A stretch of DNA of 64,000 nucleotides from Ardenticatenaceae bacterium (GTDB taxonomy: Bacteria; Chloroflexota; Anaerolineae; Promineifilales; Promineifilaceae). This document shows positions 33,645-42,123 of the stretch, piece after piece. A model generated the notes under the pieces. That model made no database searches. It had not been told where the DNA came from and saw nothing but the letters and a program-made list of their open reading frames with translations. How positions within the stretch are numbered: the stretch's first letter is position 1; the number at the start of each line of letters is the position of its first letter. The stretch is from assembly GCA_020634245.1 (NCBI GenBank), contig JACKCC010000009.1, positions 380,908-444,907 on the forward strand. The letters run 5' to 3'. The position numbers and the translations under genes were made by a program.

Positions 33645-34654
33645 TCACTCTAGAAGTAATCCAGAAAATCTGGGGGCTGATTCAGCGCCCAACCGCTCCG
33701 CAATCACAGGTGGAAGCACGGGAGCTGGACAGTATTCAAGCTCCCTATGGTCATCCGTTGGTAACAATTGATGTTTATAACCGTAGGCATTTACTTCTGC
33801 CTGCGCCAGAGAGTGCTGCGCTTGAGCAAGATACTGCTAGTTCTGGCATTCATATTCTTACAAATGAATGGCGAGATGCGGACGAAATCAAGATGTATGT
33901 TGACGTGGTGTGTCTGAAGCCCCATCTAAACAGTCTGTTTGATATGGTTCTTCTCGACATCCTCACAATATATCCGAACTACCCAAATCAGCCTGATAAA
34001 GTATGCAAGACCGTGCTTGATAGATGGCGGGAACTTTTCAGTAAAGAAAAGGGGAAACTGCCTGACAAATCAGTTCTTCTTGGCATTTGGGGCGAGCTTA
34101 AGTTGCTGCTGCGATTAACCGCCCACAACAAAAAAGCAATCAATGCCTGGCTTGGACCGTCTGGCGGTCGATATGATTTTTTTATCGGTGCCGTGGCAGT
34201 AGAGGTCAAAAGTTCTTTGCAGCGTAAAGGGCAAACGATAACCATTCATGGGCATGATCAACTTGAGCAACCTGAAAACGGCAAGTTGTATTTGTCTTTA
34301 ATCAAAGCTGAAGAAACCCCATCGCAGGGCGAAAATATCTCTGATTTAGTCAGCCAGCTTCTGGCGGCTGGATGCAGCCGTCTCAAGCTCATGCAAGCAT
34401 TAAGCAATTTAGGACTAAGCACTGACCTTTTTCCAGAAAGTGATGACCTGCGTTTCAACCTGAAATCCTGGCATTTGTATCCAGTGGATGACCAGTTCCC
34501 CAAAATAACATCAGCCAGCTTTGAAAACGGCCGTTTACCCAACGGAATCATAGACATCGTTTACAAGATAGATTTAACAACGCAGCCGCCTTATCCTATA
34601 TCAGAGAATAAAGCGGAGCAGGTACTCAAGCAGTTTGCTGCCGGAGTAAAGTAA
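33641..34654 (+). CDS. PD-(D/E)XK motif nuclease of the Z1/GHKL system
   Basis: The 337-residue protein fits the PD-(D/E)XK motif family long called DUF4420. The core is visible as a glutamate in IWGELKLLLRL (about 150-160) and YDFFIGAVAVEVKSS near 175-190, in which the Asp and the Glu-x-Lys would bind the metal and activate water. It is thus the likely DNA-cutting subunit. It starts inside the end of the Z1 gene (ATGA overlap) and ends two bases before the GHKL gene, so the three should be made together. No DNA-recognition domain is evident. Confidence 0.85.
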   Translation: MITLEVIQKIWGLIQRPTAPQSQVEARELDSIQAPYGHPLVTIDVYNRRHLLLPAPESAALEQDTASSGIHILTNEWRDADEIKMYVDVVCLKPHLNSLFDMVLLDILTIYPNYPNQPDKVCKTVLDRWRELFSKEKGKLPDKSVLLGIWGELKLLLRLTAHNKKAINAWLGPSGGRYDFFIGAVAVEVKSSLQRKGQTITIHGHDQLEQPENGKLYLSLIKAEETPSQGENISDLVSQLLAAGCSRLKLMQALSNLGLSTDLFPESDDLRFNLKSWHLYPVDDQFPKITSASFENGRLPNGIIDIVYKIDLTTQPPYPISENKAEQVLKQFAAGVK

Positions 34655-34656
34655 AA

Positions 34657-36837
34657 ATGGAACATCTCTTTTTGCATTCTGAGCGGGTCAGCCCAACGGG
34701 GAATGTGACATCTGAAGGAATTATCAACCAGCTTGGGCGACCAAAGCTTGGTTTATTAGGAACATTGGTTCGTGAAGCAGTGCAAAACAGTTGGGATGCA
34801 AAAGATCCAGTGTCAAACGGGCCAGTCACATTTGGCATGGCGGGCTGGACTTTGAATGCAAAACAGCGGGAAATTCTGCAAAAACGTATATTCAAACATT
34901 GTCCATCAGGCGATAATTTGCCGCTTTTGAACCATCTTCGATCTGCTGAAAAGCTTACTGCACTGGCCGTTTATGATCGGGGCACAGTTGGGCTTGGTGG
35001 CCCAACACGGGCAGATGTTTCGAACAACAGCGATGGCCCAAGAGATTTTGTGGATTTTTTACGGAATGTAGGACAGCCACCTGACAAGAAATTGTCAGGT
35101 GGTACTTACGGTTTTGGAAAGGCGGCCTTCTATCGTGCCAGCAGTACACGAACCATTTTAGTTCATACTCGATGCCGCTATAACGGGAAAATGGAAAGTC
35201 GATTCATTGCAGCTGCGTTGGGTAAACCATTTACTGAAAAGGGTGTTCGTTACACAGGACGGCATTGGTGGGGTGTGGAAAATCCGAAACTTGATATAGC
35301 GGATCCTATTGAAGGTCAATTTGCCGATGCCCTTGCTGATTTTTTAAATATGCCACCATTCAAGAAAGGTGAGCGTGGTACTACAATCGTAGTGCTTCAG
35401 CCTACATTGAGTAAAGAAGATGAGGATGGCCAGCCACGTCTTATTGATACAGAACAAGGACGTTCACCAAAACAGGCGTTAAACCAAATAGCCGAATATC
35501 TACTTTGGTATTTCTGGCCTAAAATGCTGACCTATAATGGCAGCAGCCCGGCAATGCAGTTTGTAGTTTCCTGGGAAGGTGAACAGATTCACATACCCGA
35601 TCCTGAAAAATATCTGCCACTGCGTGGATTTGTGGAGGCGATTCAGCGGTTGAAGACAAGTAAATCAGATGATGGGTCTCCACTGCGACATCAGGTATTA
35701 GATATTGCTTCACAGCGGCCAAAGCAGCATCTTGGTCGGTTAGCCCTCCAGCAGTTCTTTACCAGTGAGGAGCAAAAATTTGATACAGGCAGTGAGCCAT
35801 TATTCAACGATTTAACCCACCATACAGCGCTGATGAGAATGCCGGAATTAGTTGTGAAATACCTGCCTGGTGATTCGATGCAAAATGAGCAGTTTGGATA
35901 TGCTGGTGTCTTCATAACTGATAAAGAAGTAGACAGCGTTTTTGCGGACGCAGAGCCGCCCACACATGATGAGTGGGTATCTAAAAGCCTAAAAGATAGT
36001 TGGCATAAGAGGTATGTCAATGCGGCATTACGGGAAATTAATCAAGCGATGAACAGCTTTGCCAAGCCAAGCGGCGTTAAATCAAATGGTTCACCCTTAA
36101 TGCCACTTGGGGCTTTTTCAAACAAACTTGGCAGCACCTTGCTTCCCGGCGAAATTGGTTCAGCTGCAACGGCAGAAGTATTTCAACCACGACCACCTTC
36201 AGGCAAGACAATCAAAGACTCAACGATTGATATTTCTTTACATACATCTCCATATAAACCATTCGAGCTAGGCCAAACTGAAGTCAGTATGGGTTCATCT
36301 CAATCTGGCCTGGATTTTGGCGGAGACAAAGAATCAGAATATGACACATTAGAAATAGCTATGATCCTGCCACCGGCACCTACTTTTACTGACGCATCTT
36401 CTAATGATACCCCCGATACCCCTCAAAATAATATGCAGCCAGATGATGAATCTGCCTCTGCCCCACCTAAAAGACCATCAATCATCGGTCGATCCCGTGT
36501 GAAAACGTTGAATGAAGGAGATTTTGTATTGGCCGACGGCCTGCCGGCACTGCAAATTCAGTTTTCTATCAGCCATGCAAAAAATGCAGATGGTACATTG
36601 ATTCATACACAACTGCGGGCTGTTATTGATGGCAGTTCAACAGAAACAGAGCCGCCCATAGGTGCCAGCACGTCCAAAGTTCTTCGTTGGATTAGCCCAG
36701 ATGGGGAAGTGTATGCCGGCAGCGAAGAACTGTATATTTCTTCTGACAGCAAGGGTGAGTGGTTTGTCGTCGTAAGCGTGCCTGAGGATATGGTGTTGAG
36801 CGTAGATTTAACCGCTGAAGCCAAACAAGAATCATGA
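34657..36837 (+). CDS. MutL/MORC-like GHKL ATPase of the restriction-type system
   Basis: The 726-residue protein carries the GHKL ATP-binding motifs. The asparagine motif is REAVQNSWDA near residues 38-47, the D-x-G motif YDRGTVGLGG near 105-114, and the glycine-rich lid GGTYGFGKAAF near 148-158. The fold matches the MutL/MORC-type ATPases described in bacterial restriction systems with Z1 helicases. The middle (about 200-480) is probably the S5-like transducer domain. Residues about 480-630 are a low-complexity linker rich in Ser, Pro and Asp, and the last 110 residues form a beta-rich domain. ATP-driven dimer closing around DNA is the expected action. It overlaps the next gene by four bases. 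Confidence 0.85.
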   Translation: MEHLFLHSERVSPTGNVTSEGIINQLGRPKLGLLGTLVREAVQNSWDAKDPVSNGPVTFGMAGWTLNAKQREILQKRIFKHCPSGDNLPLLNHLRSAEKLTALAVYDRGTVGLGGPTRADVSNNSDGPRDFVDFLRNVGQPPDKKLSGGTYGFGKAAFYRASSTRTILVHTRCRYNGKMESRFIAAALGKPFTEKGVRYTGRHWWGVENPKLDIADPIEGQFADALADFLNMPPFKKGERGTTIVVLQPTLSKEDEDGQPRLIDTEQGRSPKQALNQIAEYLLWYFWPKMLTYNGSSPAMQFVVSWEGEQIHIPDPEKYLPLRGFVEAIQRLKTSKSDDGSPLRHQVLDIASQRPKQHLGRLALQQFFTSEEQKFDTGSEPLFNDLTHHTALMRMPELVVKYLPGDSMQNEQFGYAGVFITDKEVDSVFADAEPPTHDEWVSKSLKDSWHKRYVNAALREINQAMNSFAKPSGVKSNGSPLMPLGAFSNKLGSTLLPGEIGSAATAEVFQPRPPSGKTIKDSTIDISLHTSPYKPFELGQTEVSMGSSQSGLDFGGDKESEYDTLEIAMILPPAPTFTDASSNDTPDTPQNNMQPDDESASAPPKRPSIIGRSRVKTLNEGDFVLADGLPALQIQFSISHAKNADGTLIHTQLRAVIDGSSTETEPPIGASTSKVLRWISPDGEVYAGSEELYISSDSKGEWFVVVSVPEDMVLSVDLTAEAKQES

Positions 36838-37742
36838 CAAGAATCAGAAAACCACCTTATCTGACACCATCATCAGAACGATTTACAGTTGGCGATTGGG
36901 TTCTTATCACTGATGAAAGCTCGGAGCCGCTGACAGACCTGTTTCCCATTTGGGAACCGGCCGTGCCTATCCGTGCTTTTGTCCCTATCAAAGTTGATAT
37001 TCTAGGCATTTTGGAAGACTGTAATTTGGGATTAGATGCTCATTTGCGTCTAGGGGCTGTATGGAGTTCATCTGGGACTGTGCTGCGCGGCCATGGCGAC
37101 CTGCTTAATTTGAACCTGAGTGATGGTGGAGAAGAAATGAAATTGGGTGTCCAGATTGAAGGAATAAAACTGGCGAAAAGCATAGAAGTGAGTTTACAGC
37201 TTATTCTTGCTGTACCAAGCAGTCAATCGAAACCATTTGCCCCTAAAATCCCCGGAAGTATTCTTTGGCAGTCAGAGCCTCGCCGTGTTCTGCTGGAAGG
37301 AGAAGGCGCTCGTTTTCCTGTTGAGGTTATGGATTTTTCTCAATCTTATTCCCCTTACCCAGATGATGCTGCCTGGGTACTGCATTGGGACCCATCCGAC
37401 CTACATCAAACAATATTGGGGGATGTGCGGCTTTACTTCAATACCAAGCATGAACGGATTATTCGGGCAGTTTCAAACAACAAACCGGAAGATTTCGACC
37501 TGCGTGAAGCAATCCGCTTTGATGTGGCGCGTACTCTGATTTATGGTGCATTGGGTAATGAAGAATTTGTAGAAAACCCTGATGGGTTTGAAGACGGTTC
37601 TGTTGGCGCGGCTGTACGGAACATTCTTCATCTTTATTTTCCAGATATGACGATTCCCAAAATTCAATTGGACAGCGTACAGCCGCAAACCTTTGAACCA
37701 AAGCTGCAAGCAAAGCTACGTGCTTTTTGGTTGGAGGATTAG
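36834..37742 (+). CDS. Unrecognised protein of the restriction-type operon
   Basis: I do not recognise this 302-residue protein. It has no signal, membrane helix or visible catalytic motif. The first 150 residues look beta-rich (repeated GVQIEGIKLAKSIEVSLQLILAV-like strands, shown here in part), and the last 150 are mixed with a helical end. It starts in the stop of the GHKL gene and ends three bases before the DUF6339 gene, so it belongs to the system. A role in recognition or in bridging the ATPase to the nuclease is possible but not shown. Confidence 0.7.
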   Translation: MTRIRKPPYLTPSSERFTVGDWVLITDESSEPLTDLFPIWEPAVPIRAFVPIKVDILGILEDCNLGLDAHLRLGAVWSSSGTVLRGHGDLLNLNLSDGGEEMKLGVQIEGIKLAKSIEVSLQLILAVPSSQSKPFAPKIPGSILWQSEPRRVLLEGEGARFPVEVMDFSQSYSPYPDDAAWVLHWDPSDLHQTILGDVRLYFNTKHERIIRAVSNNKPEDFDLREAIRFDVARTLIYGALGNEEFVENPDGFEDGSVGAAVRNILHLYFPDMTIPKIQLDSVQPQTFEPKLQAKLRAFWLED

Positions 37743-37745
37743 CCA

Positions 37746-38516
37746 ATGTATTTTTTGTATCCTCGTCTTCCTCTAGCATCAGCCACGAGTCTGGTTTTAG
37801 AACGGAGCGGCCTGCCCACAATGAAGCTGAAGCAGGTCAGTGACACACGTCATCCAGCAGTTCAGTTCTATGAAACTGGCAGTAAGATTTCGATTGGTGA
37901 TCTAGAAAAATTGCAGGCTGATGTTCGCAGCTGCGCTGTGAAATACGGCTATCCTGATCCGGCCAATGAACAAGATGCCCGCTCGTTTGATACGGCATGT
38001 GGACAGCTGCTACACCAGAATATGAATCTGCATCCATCAGAAGCGTCTCATCTTGAAATATGGACTTTCTTAACCTGTGTGCTGCTGCCAGATGTTGTGC
38101 GCTGGCGTTTCCCCGGAGATGTGACCGCAGAAGAAAGGTTTATTGGCAGTGATAGAGGTTTACGACGTAACACGTTTGGCAGATTGTGGTGGCGAGCCTA
38201 CCTGCTGCACCAGCCAGGCCAGGAGAATCCATACGAATTCTTTGATTTGCTTTATGAAGATGATTTGGTTCAGGTTACTGAACGAAACAGCATTGCCGCT
38301 AGTCAGTCATTAATTACCGTATTCATTCAAGCCTTTACGGCGGCAGTGACGAAATATGAGGATATACCCCGTCGTGATTTGATGCGCGAGACTATTAAAC
38401 GAGTGAGGCGGCATTTGTCATTTATTGCTTTTGATTTATTGGATGAAAAGCAAGTCCGGGCATTGATAGATTTACAATTTGAACAAACTGTTACGTCAAT
38501 TAGAAAAATGACTTGA
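37746..38516 (+). CDS. DUF6339-family protein
   Basis: The 256-residue protein fits the family called DUF6339, known mainly from this kind of gene neighbourhood. Visible conserved parts are the region FWTFLTCVLLPDVVRWRFP in slightly changed form (residues 105-125), the arginine-rich RRNTFGRLWWRAYLL near 140-154, and a helical C-terminus. No enzyme motif is evident. It is the last gene of the tightly overlapping set that starts with Z1; a separate promoter-like site follows. Confidence 0.75.
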   Translation: MYFLYPRLPLASATSLVLERSGLPTMKLKQVSDTRHPAVQFYETGSKISIGDLEKLQADVRSCAVKYGYPDPANEQDARSFDTACGQLLHQNMNLHPSEASHLEIWTFLTCVLLPDVVRWRFPGDVTAEERFIGSDRGLRRNTFGRLWWRAYLLHQPGQENPYEFFDLLYEDDLVQVTERNSIAASQSLITVFIQAFTAAVTKYEDIPRRDLMRETIKRVRRHLSFIAFDLLDEKQVRALIDLQFEQTVTSIRKMT

Positions 38517-38545
38517 AGATAGGCTGCGCTAAAAAGCAATTTTAG

Positions 38546-38551
38546 TATAAT
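38546..38551 (+). promoter_or_regulatory. Possible -10 box before the membrane-protein gene
   Basis: TATAAT at 38546-38551 lies 70 bases before the chosen ATG, in a gap of about 100 bases. No clear -35 is seen. It suggests that the downstream genes can be transcribed apart from the first five. Confidence 0.35.
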
Positions 38552-38620
38552 GGTGTAGAACAAATATTCCAGCATCAAGCTGTGAGCGACTTACCAAAGC
38601 TAGATACAGAGGAATTCATC

Positions 38621-39451
38621 ATGCACAATGACTTACAAAAACCCAAATCAAAATGGTTAAGCCAATTTGAAATCCTTCTATTGGGGGCAACAGCAATTGT
38701 AAGTGGTTTAGTAGCCTTGCTTGATTTTTTGGGAGCATTAGATGGCATCCCTTGGTTATCCGATCGAATTCCAACACTAACTTTGTTAGCAATGGGCATG
38801 GTGGCTGCATATTTAGTGGTGGAAAGAAGAAATTACTTAGACGCTATGCAAGATAATTCAGACATTCGCATAAATGAGCTTGAGCAAGCCATTGAATCTT
38901 CAACAAAAACTATTGTGCAATCCTTAGATGGAGTTGAGTTCAGAAGGTTTGAGTCTGGGGATGATTTGTTAAAGTATGTGATTAAGCGCATGTCCCAAGC
39001 TAGGAAAACAATTGATGATTTGTCATGGAGCCCAGCAGTGAGCTTACGACAGGAATTAGAAATAACACAACAGTTAAATCAGCAATATACTGAGCAAGTA
39101 TTTAAAGCATCGAAGAAACTACAATATCGAGAGGTGTTTATTTTCAGTCGGCCGGGAAGGATTGAAAAATTACAAAGACGGCTCGAAGAAAACTTTCCTG
39201 GTTATTCTTGTGCCTATTATCCATTAACAGACATCCCACTCCTCCAATTTATGATAATTGATAATGAGGAGATATTCATATTATCTGATCAGTTTTTATA
39301 TTATTACACAATTAAACACCCGGATTTACTGAAATTGTTCTCCCGTTATTATGAAGATGTGTGGAAGAAAGCAACCCCACTAAAACTCAACAAAAATATA
39401 ATACATGAGGAAGTTGAGAAAGTGCTGGCTCACAATGGGAAGCGATCATGA
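38621..39451 (+). CDS. Two-helix membrane protein with PLD-like cytoplasmic domain (unknown role)
   Basis: The 276-residue protein has two membrane helices near its N-terminus (ILLLGATAIVSGLVALLDFL and LTLLAMGMVAAYLVV). A short coiled coil (about 80-105) and a soluble domain of about 170 residues follow. The domain resembles the non-catalytic core of phospholipase D-like proteins (DDLSWSPAV, FIFSRPGR, FMIIDNEEIFILSDQFLYYY), but no HKD motif is present. The ATG at 38621 is chosen because AGAGGA stands nine bases ahead; a GTG at 38582 would add 13 residues and has no such site. It lies inside the defence island between DUF6339 and the glycosylase. A membrane-bound sensor or effector is possible. 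Confidence 0.6.
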   Translation: MHNDLQKPKSKWLSQFEILLLGATAIVSGLVALLDFLGALDGIPWLSDRIPTLTLLAMGMVAAYLVVERRNYLDAMQDNSDIRINELEQAIESSTKTIVQSLDGVEFRRFESGDDLLKYVIKRMSQARKTIDDLSWSPAVSLRQELEITQQLNQQYTEQVFKASKKLQYREVFIFSRPGRIEKLQRRLEENFPGYSCAYYPLTDIPLLQFMIIDNEEIFILSDQFLYYYTIKHPDLLKLFSRYYEDVWKKATPLKLNKNIIHEEVEKVLAHNGKRS

Positions 39452-39508
39452 CAAAATACAACTGCTAATGATTTCTGACCAAATGACAGACTGATGTAGC
39501 AGTCAGCT

Positions 39509-40180
39509 ATGAATGAAAAGAAAAAGAGACTCTTTCAGAAGAAAATAACGGCTTACTGGCATACAGATGGAAGGCATCATCTTGCATGGCGGCAAACCTC
39601 TGATCCTTGGAAATTGTTGGTAGCAGAAGTGCTGCTGCGAAAAACAACATCGGCTCAGGCTGAGGTGGTTTTTGAAGAATTAAGTAAATTTACTGCTGGA
39701 GATACTGCCAAAATGCCCATCCATGAGCTTGAAAGAATGCTGCACCCACTTGGCATGAGCAAAGTAAAAGCAGAACAGCTTAAAGAAATGGCGGTGAAAG
39801 TAAAAGATGCCGATCTAGATCAGATGGAGTCAGATGAATTTCTCAGGTCAATACGCGGTGTTGGCCGTTATATTTCTAATTCTGTGCGATGTATTGCATT
39901 TGGCATTCCGGCCCCAGCGCTGGATACAAATATGATTCGCATCATTGAACGGGTTTTTGGATGGCGATCTGAGAGAGCTAGAGCGCGGGAAGATAAGAAG
40001 CTGTGGCAGTTTGCGGCAACACTCGTACCTGAGAATGCCTGCCGCCAGTATAACTGGGGTGTATTGGATTTTGGAGCGGCCGTTTGCACATTCAGGAATC
40101 CAAAGTGTGGTATTTGTTCACTGCAAGAAATTTGTGACTATTATCAAAAGCTGGCTGTCCAGTCATCTGAACAGGGTTAA
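39509..40180 (+). CDS. HhH-GPD DNA glycosylase, probable T:G mismatch glycosylase (Mig-like)
   Basis: The 223-residue protein is of the endonuclease III/MutY superfamily. The helix-hairpin-helix motif is RGVGRYIS near 116-123, the catalytic aspartate is Asp139 in ALDTNMIRI, and a 4Fe-4S cluster is held by Cys193, Cys200, Cys203 and Cys209 (C-x6-C-x2-C-x5-C). The residue that is lysine in endonuclease III and serine in MutY is tyrosine here (Tyr121), as in the thymine-DNA glycosylase Mig of Methanothermobacter. That enzyme is coded beside a cytosine methyltransferase and repairs T:G mismatches from deaminated 5-methylcytosine. This gene ends two bases before the methyltransferase gene, which supports the same role. 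It lacks MutY's C-terminal NUDIX-like domain. Confidence 0.85.
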   Translation: MNEKKKRLFQKKITAYWHTDGRHHLAWRQTSDPWKLLVAEVLLRKTTSAQAEVVFEELSKFTAGDTAKMPIHELERMLHPLGMSKVKAEQLKEMAVKVKDADLDQMESDEFLRSIRGVGRYISNSVRCIAFGIPAPALDTNMIRIIERVFGWRSERARAREDKKLWQFAATLVPENACRQYNWGVLDFGAAVCTFRNPKCGICSLQEICDYYQKLAVQSSEQG

Positions 40181-40182
40181 TT

Positions 40183-41628
40183 ATGGTTAAAGAAGAATAC
40201 ACAGTAGTTTCATTATTTTCAGGTGCGGGAGGATTTGATTGGGGCTTTCACCGCGCTGGTTATAAGACGCTGCTGGCCTGTGAAATACTAAAAAATCCTG
40301 CTAAGACTTTAGCTAAGAATTTGGGCCTAGACATGTTGAGCGTAGAAGAAACAGAACTGCCAATTTCACCAACGGTCAATGGCGGTGGGCTTATGGTTAA
40401 TGAGGACATTCAAAATGTTGATTTTAGCCAACTTGGGCATCAGCCAGATATTGTTATTGGTGGGCCGCCGTGCCAAGATTTTTCCATGGCCATTAGCAAA
40501 AAAGATGAGGAGCGTCCGGGTTTAAACGGCGGCCGGGGCAAGTTGTATGTAGAATTTGTTCGTGCCCTCATGTTTCTTCAGCCAAAAATGTTCGTTTTTG
40601 AGAATGTTCCCGGCTTAATGAGTGCTAACAGTAGAACAGCATACGACGTTATAAAATCTGACCTAGAGCATTTGGAAGCTAAACGCTTAGAAAGCATCAA
40701 AGAACATGGCACAGAAAGGTTTCCAGATGTTGAAATTGAAGGATACGACCTGCTGTTCAGTGACATCGTAAACGCACCTGATCTGGGCATCAGCCAAACC
40801 CGCCGCCGCCTTATCATCATTGGTCTTAGAAAAGACCTGGCACAAGCACTAGGGCAACCATCCCTGGAAACCTTAAGCCAAAAATTTAAAGATACGCTAA
40901 ATGGCGAAGGTAGTTTGCTCCGCCGATATCCTTTGACAGTTTTCGAGATTTTCGAGGGGAAAACGCTGACGGAATTGGAAGAAAAGTACAAGCAGGTGAT
41001 GGCGGCTTATAAAGACTTAGCGGATTCCTACATTGATTCACCACCAAATGATGCAGCTGCTGTATGGCATCGGGAAGTTTGGAGTAAACTCACTCGTGAG
41101 ATTAAGCATGATTACCAGCTCGTTAATCAAATCGAAAATTTCTCTGATGAAGAGTTTGCTAAAGCAATGGAAGAACATGCGGAAATTTTGAAAGATTTAG
41201 AATGGCACCAAAAACCAGTTTATGAATTGAAATCTGTAGATAAAACAAATGCCCAGCCTCGACTTTCGAGGAATGTGACCGAAAGGATGCGAAACATCCC
41301 ACCGGGCCAAAATTATGAATTTGCAGATGGTACAGACTGGGAAGTTGAAGGGAAAAATATTAGCTTCATTTACCGACGCAGCGACCCGCTTAAACCAGCG
41401 TGGACTGTAATGGCCTATGGCGGCGGTGGTACATATGGCTACCACTACGAGCGCGATCGAGCACAACTAACTTTACGGGAACGAGCTAGAATTCAAACAT
41501 TTACAGATGATTTTCATTTTTGCGGCCCTCATGTCCGCGCTCAAATAGGTGAAGCTGTCCCCCCATTACTGGGTCAACGCATTGCCAAACTTCTGAAACC
41601 GATCATTTCAAAGTTATCCAAAGATTAG
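40183..41628 (+). CDS. C5 cytosine DNA methyltransferase
   Basis: The 481-residue protein has the m5C methyltransferase motifs in the usual order. Motif I is SLFSGAGGFDWGF near residue 10, motif IV is GGPPCQDFS near 95 with the catalytic cysteine, motif VI is FENVPGL near 138, motif VIII is QTRRRLIIIG near 205, and motif X is GEAVPPLLGQRIAK near 455. The target-recognition region between VIII and IX is long (about 215-400), so the enzyme may be specific; its site cannot be read from sequence. It should protect host DNA from the Z1/GHKL/nuclease system coded upstream. Two bases separate it from the glycosylase gene, which probably repairs its deamination products. Confidence 0.95.
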   Translation: MVKEEYTVVSLFSGAGGFDWGFHRAGYKTLLACEILKNPAKTLAKNLGLDMLSVEETELPISPTVNGGGLMVNEDIQNVDFSQLGHQPDIVIGGPPCQDFSMAISKKDEERPGLNGGRGKLYVEFVRALMFLQPKMFVFENVPGLMSANSRTAYDVIKSDLEHLEAKRLESIKEHGTERFPDVEIEGYDLLFSDIVNAPDLGISQTRRRLIIIGLRKDLAQALGQPSLETLSQKFKDTLNGEGSLLRRYPLTVFEIFEGKTLTELEEKYKQVMAAYKDLADSYIDSPPNDAAAVWHREVWSKLTREIKHDYQLVNQIENFSDEEFAKAMEEHAEILKDLEWHQKPVYELKSVDKTNAQPRLSRNVTERMRNIPPGQNYEFADGTDWEVEGKNISFIYRRSDPLKPAWTVMAYGGGGTYGYHYERDRAQLTLRERARIQTFTDDFHFCGPHVRAQIGEAVPPLLGQRIAKLLKPIISKLSKD

Positions 41629-41654
41629 TTGTTTCGTCTCATTTAAGGCATACG

Positions 41655-41923
41655 GCTGACGACGACGTCCATAACGGGCTGGCCCTCTGCCACCTCTGCC
41701 ATTGGACATTTGACGAAGGGCTAATGGCGGTGAACAAGCATTACCAACTGCAAACCTCGCCCCACCTCCGCCAGCAGTTCAACCTGCCCTTCGGCGCACT
41801 CAGGACAAGCCCGGCCACCTTTCCACCCTCGATCAGCGCCCCCTCATCGCCCCCGCCGAGCGCGATTTATGGCCCGATTTAACCAATCTCGCCTGGCACC
41901 GCCGCCACCGCTTTCGTCATTAA
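41655..41923 (+). pseudogene. Frameshifted HNH endonuclease remnant
   Basis: Frame 41655 onward reads DDDVHNGLALCHLCHWTFDE and on to FNLPFGAL. A second frame, taking over near 41800 and running to the TAA at 41921, reads LDQRPLIAPAERDLWPD and LAWHRRHRF. Both are typical of the C-terminal end of HNH restriction-type nucleases (NGLALC..CHWAFD, then ...LAWHR..). The N-terminal part is missing and one frameshift separates the halves. It is more GC-rich than the island, so it may be an older gene broken before or at island entry. Confidence 0.7.
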
Positions 41924-41999
41924 CCAACGCCTGCCTATTCTCAATAAATTTGGCATAATAATTGAGGGTCTTTAGGATTTTACGGGGTTTGAATATGTA

Positions 42000-42062
42000 G
42001 CGTGTGGCGGGTAGCGAGTATTTACTCTGGCCATGCCACACGCCACACGCAACTCGCAACGC
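42000..42062. repeat. GCGTGTGGCGGGTAGCGAGT-type inverted repeat
   Basis: GCGTGTGGC, GGGTAGCGAGT are answered by GCCACACGCCACACGC and ACTCGCAACGC. It is a dispersed-type hairpin in the gap before the small gene at 42124. The rest of 41924-42123 holds no gene. Confidence 0.55.
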
Positions 42063-42123
42063 TAAACTCCCCGAGTTCCCAAAGAACCATAATTGAAAAC
42101 AACCAACCTGGAAGATAGAAGCA

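Noticed and set aside
38582..38620. GTG start for the island membrane protein
   Set aside because: No ribosome site precedes the GTG, while AGAGGA stands nine bases before the ATG at 38621.
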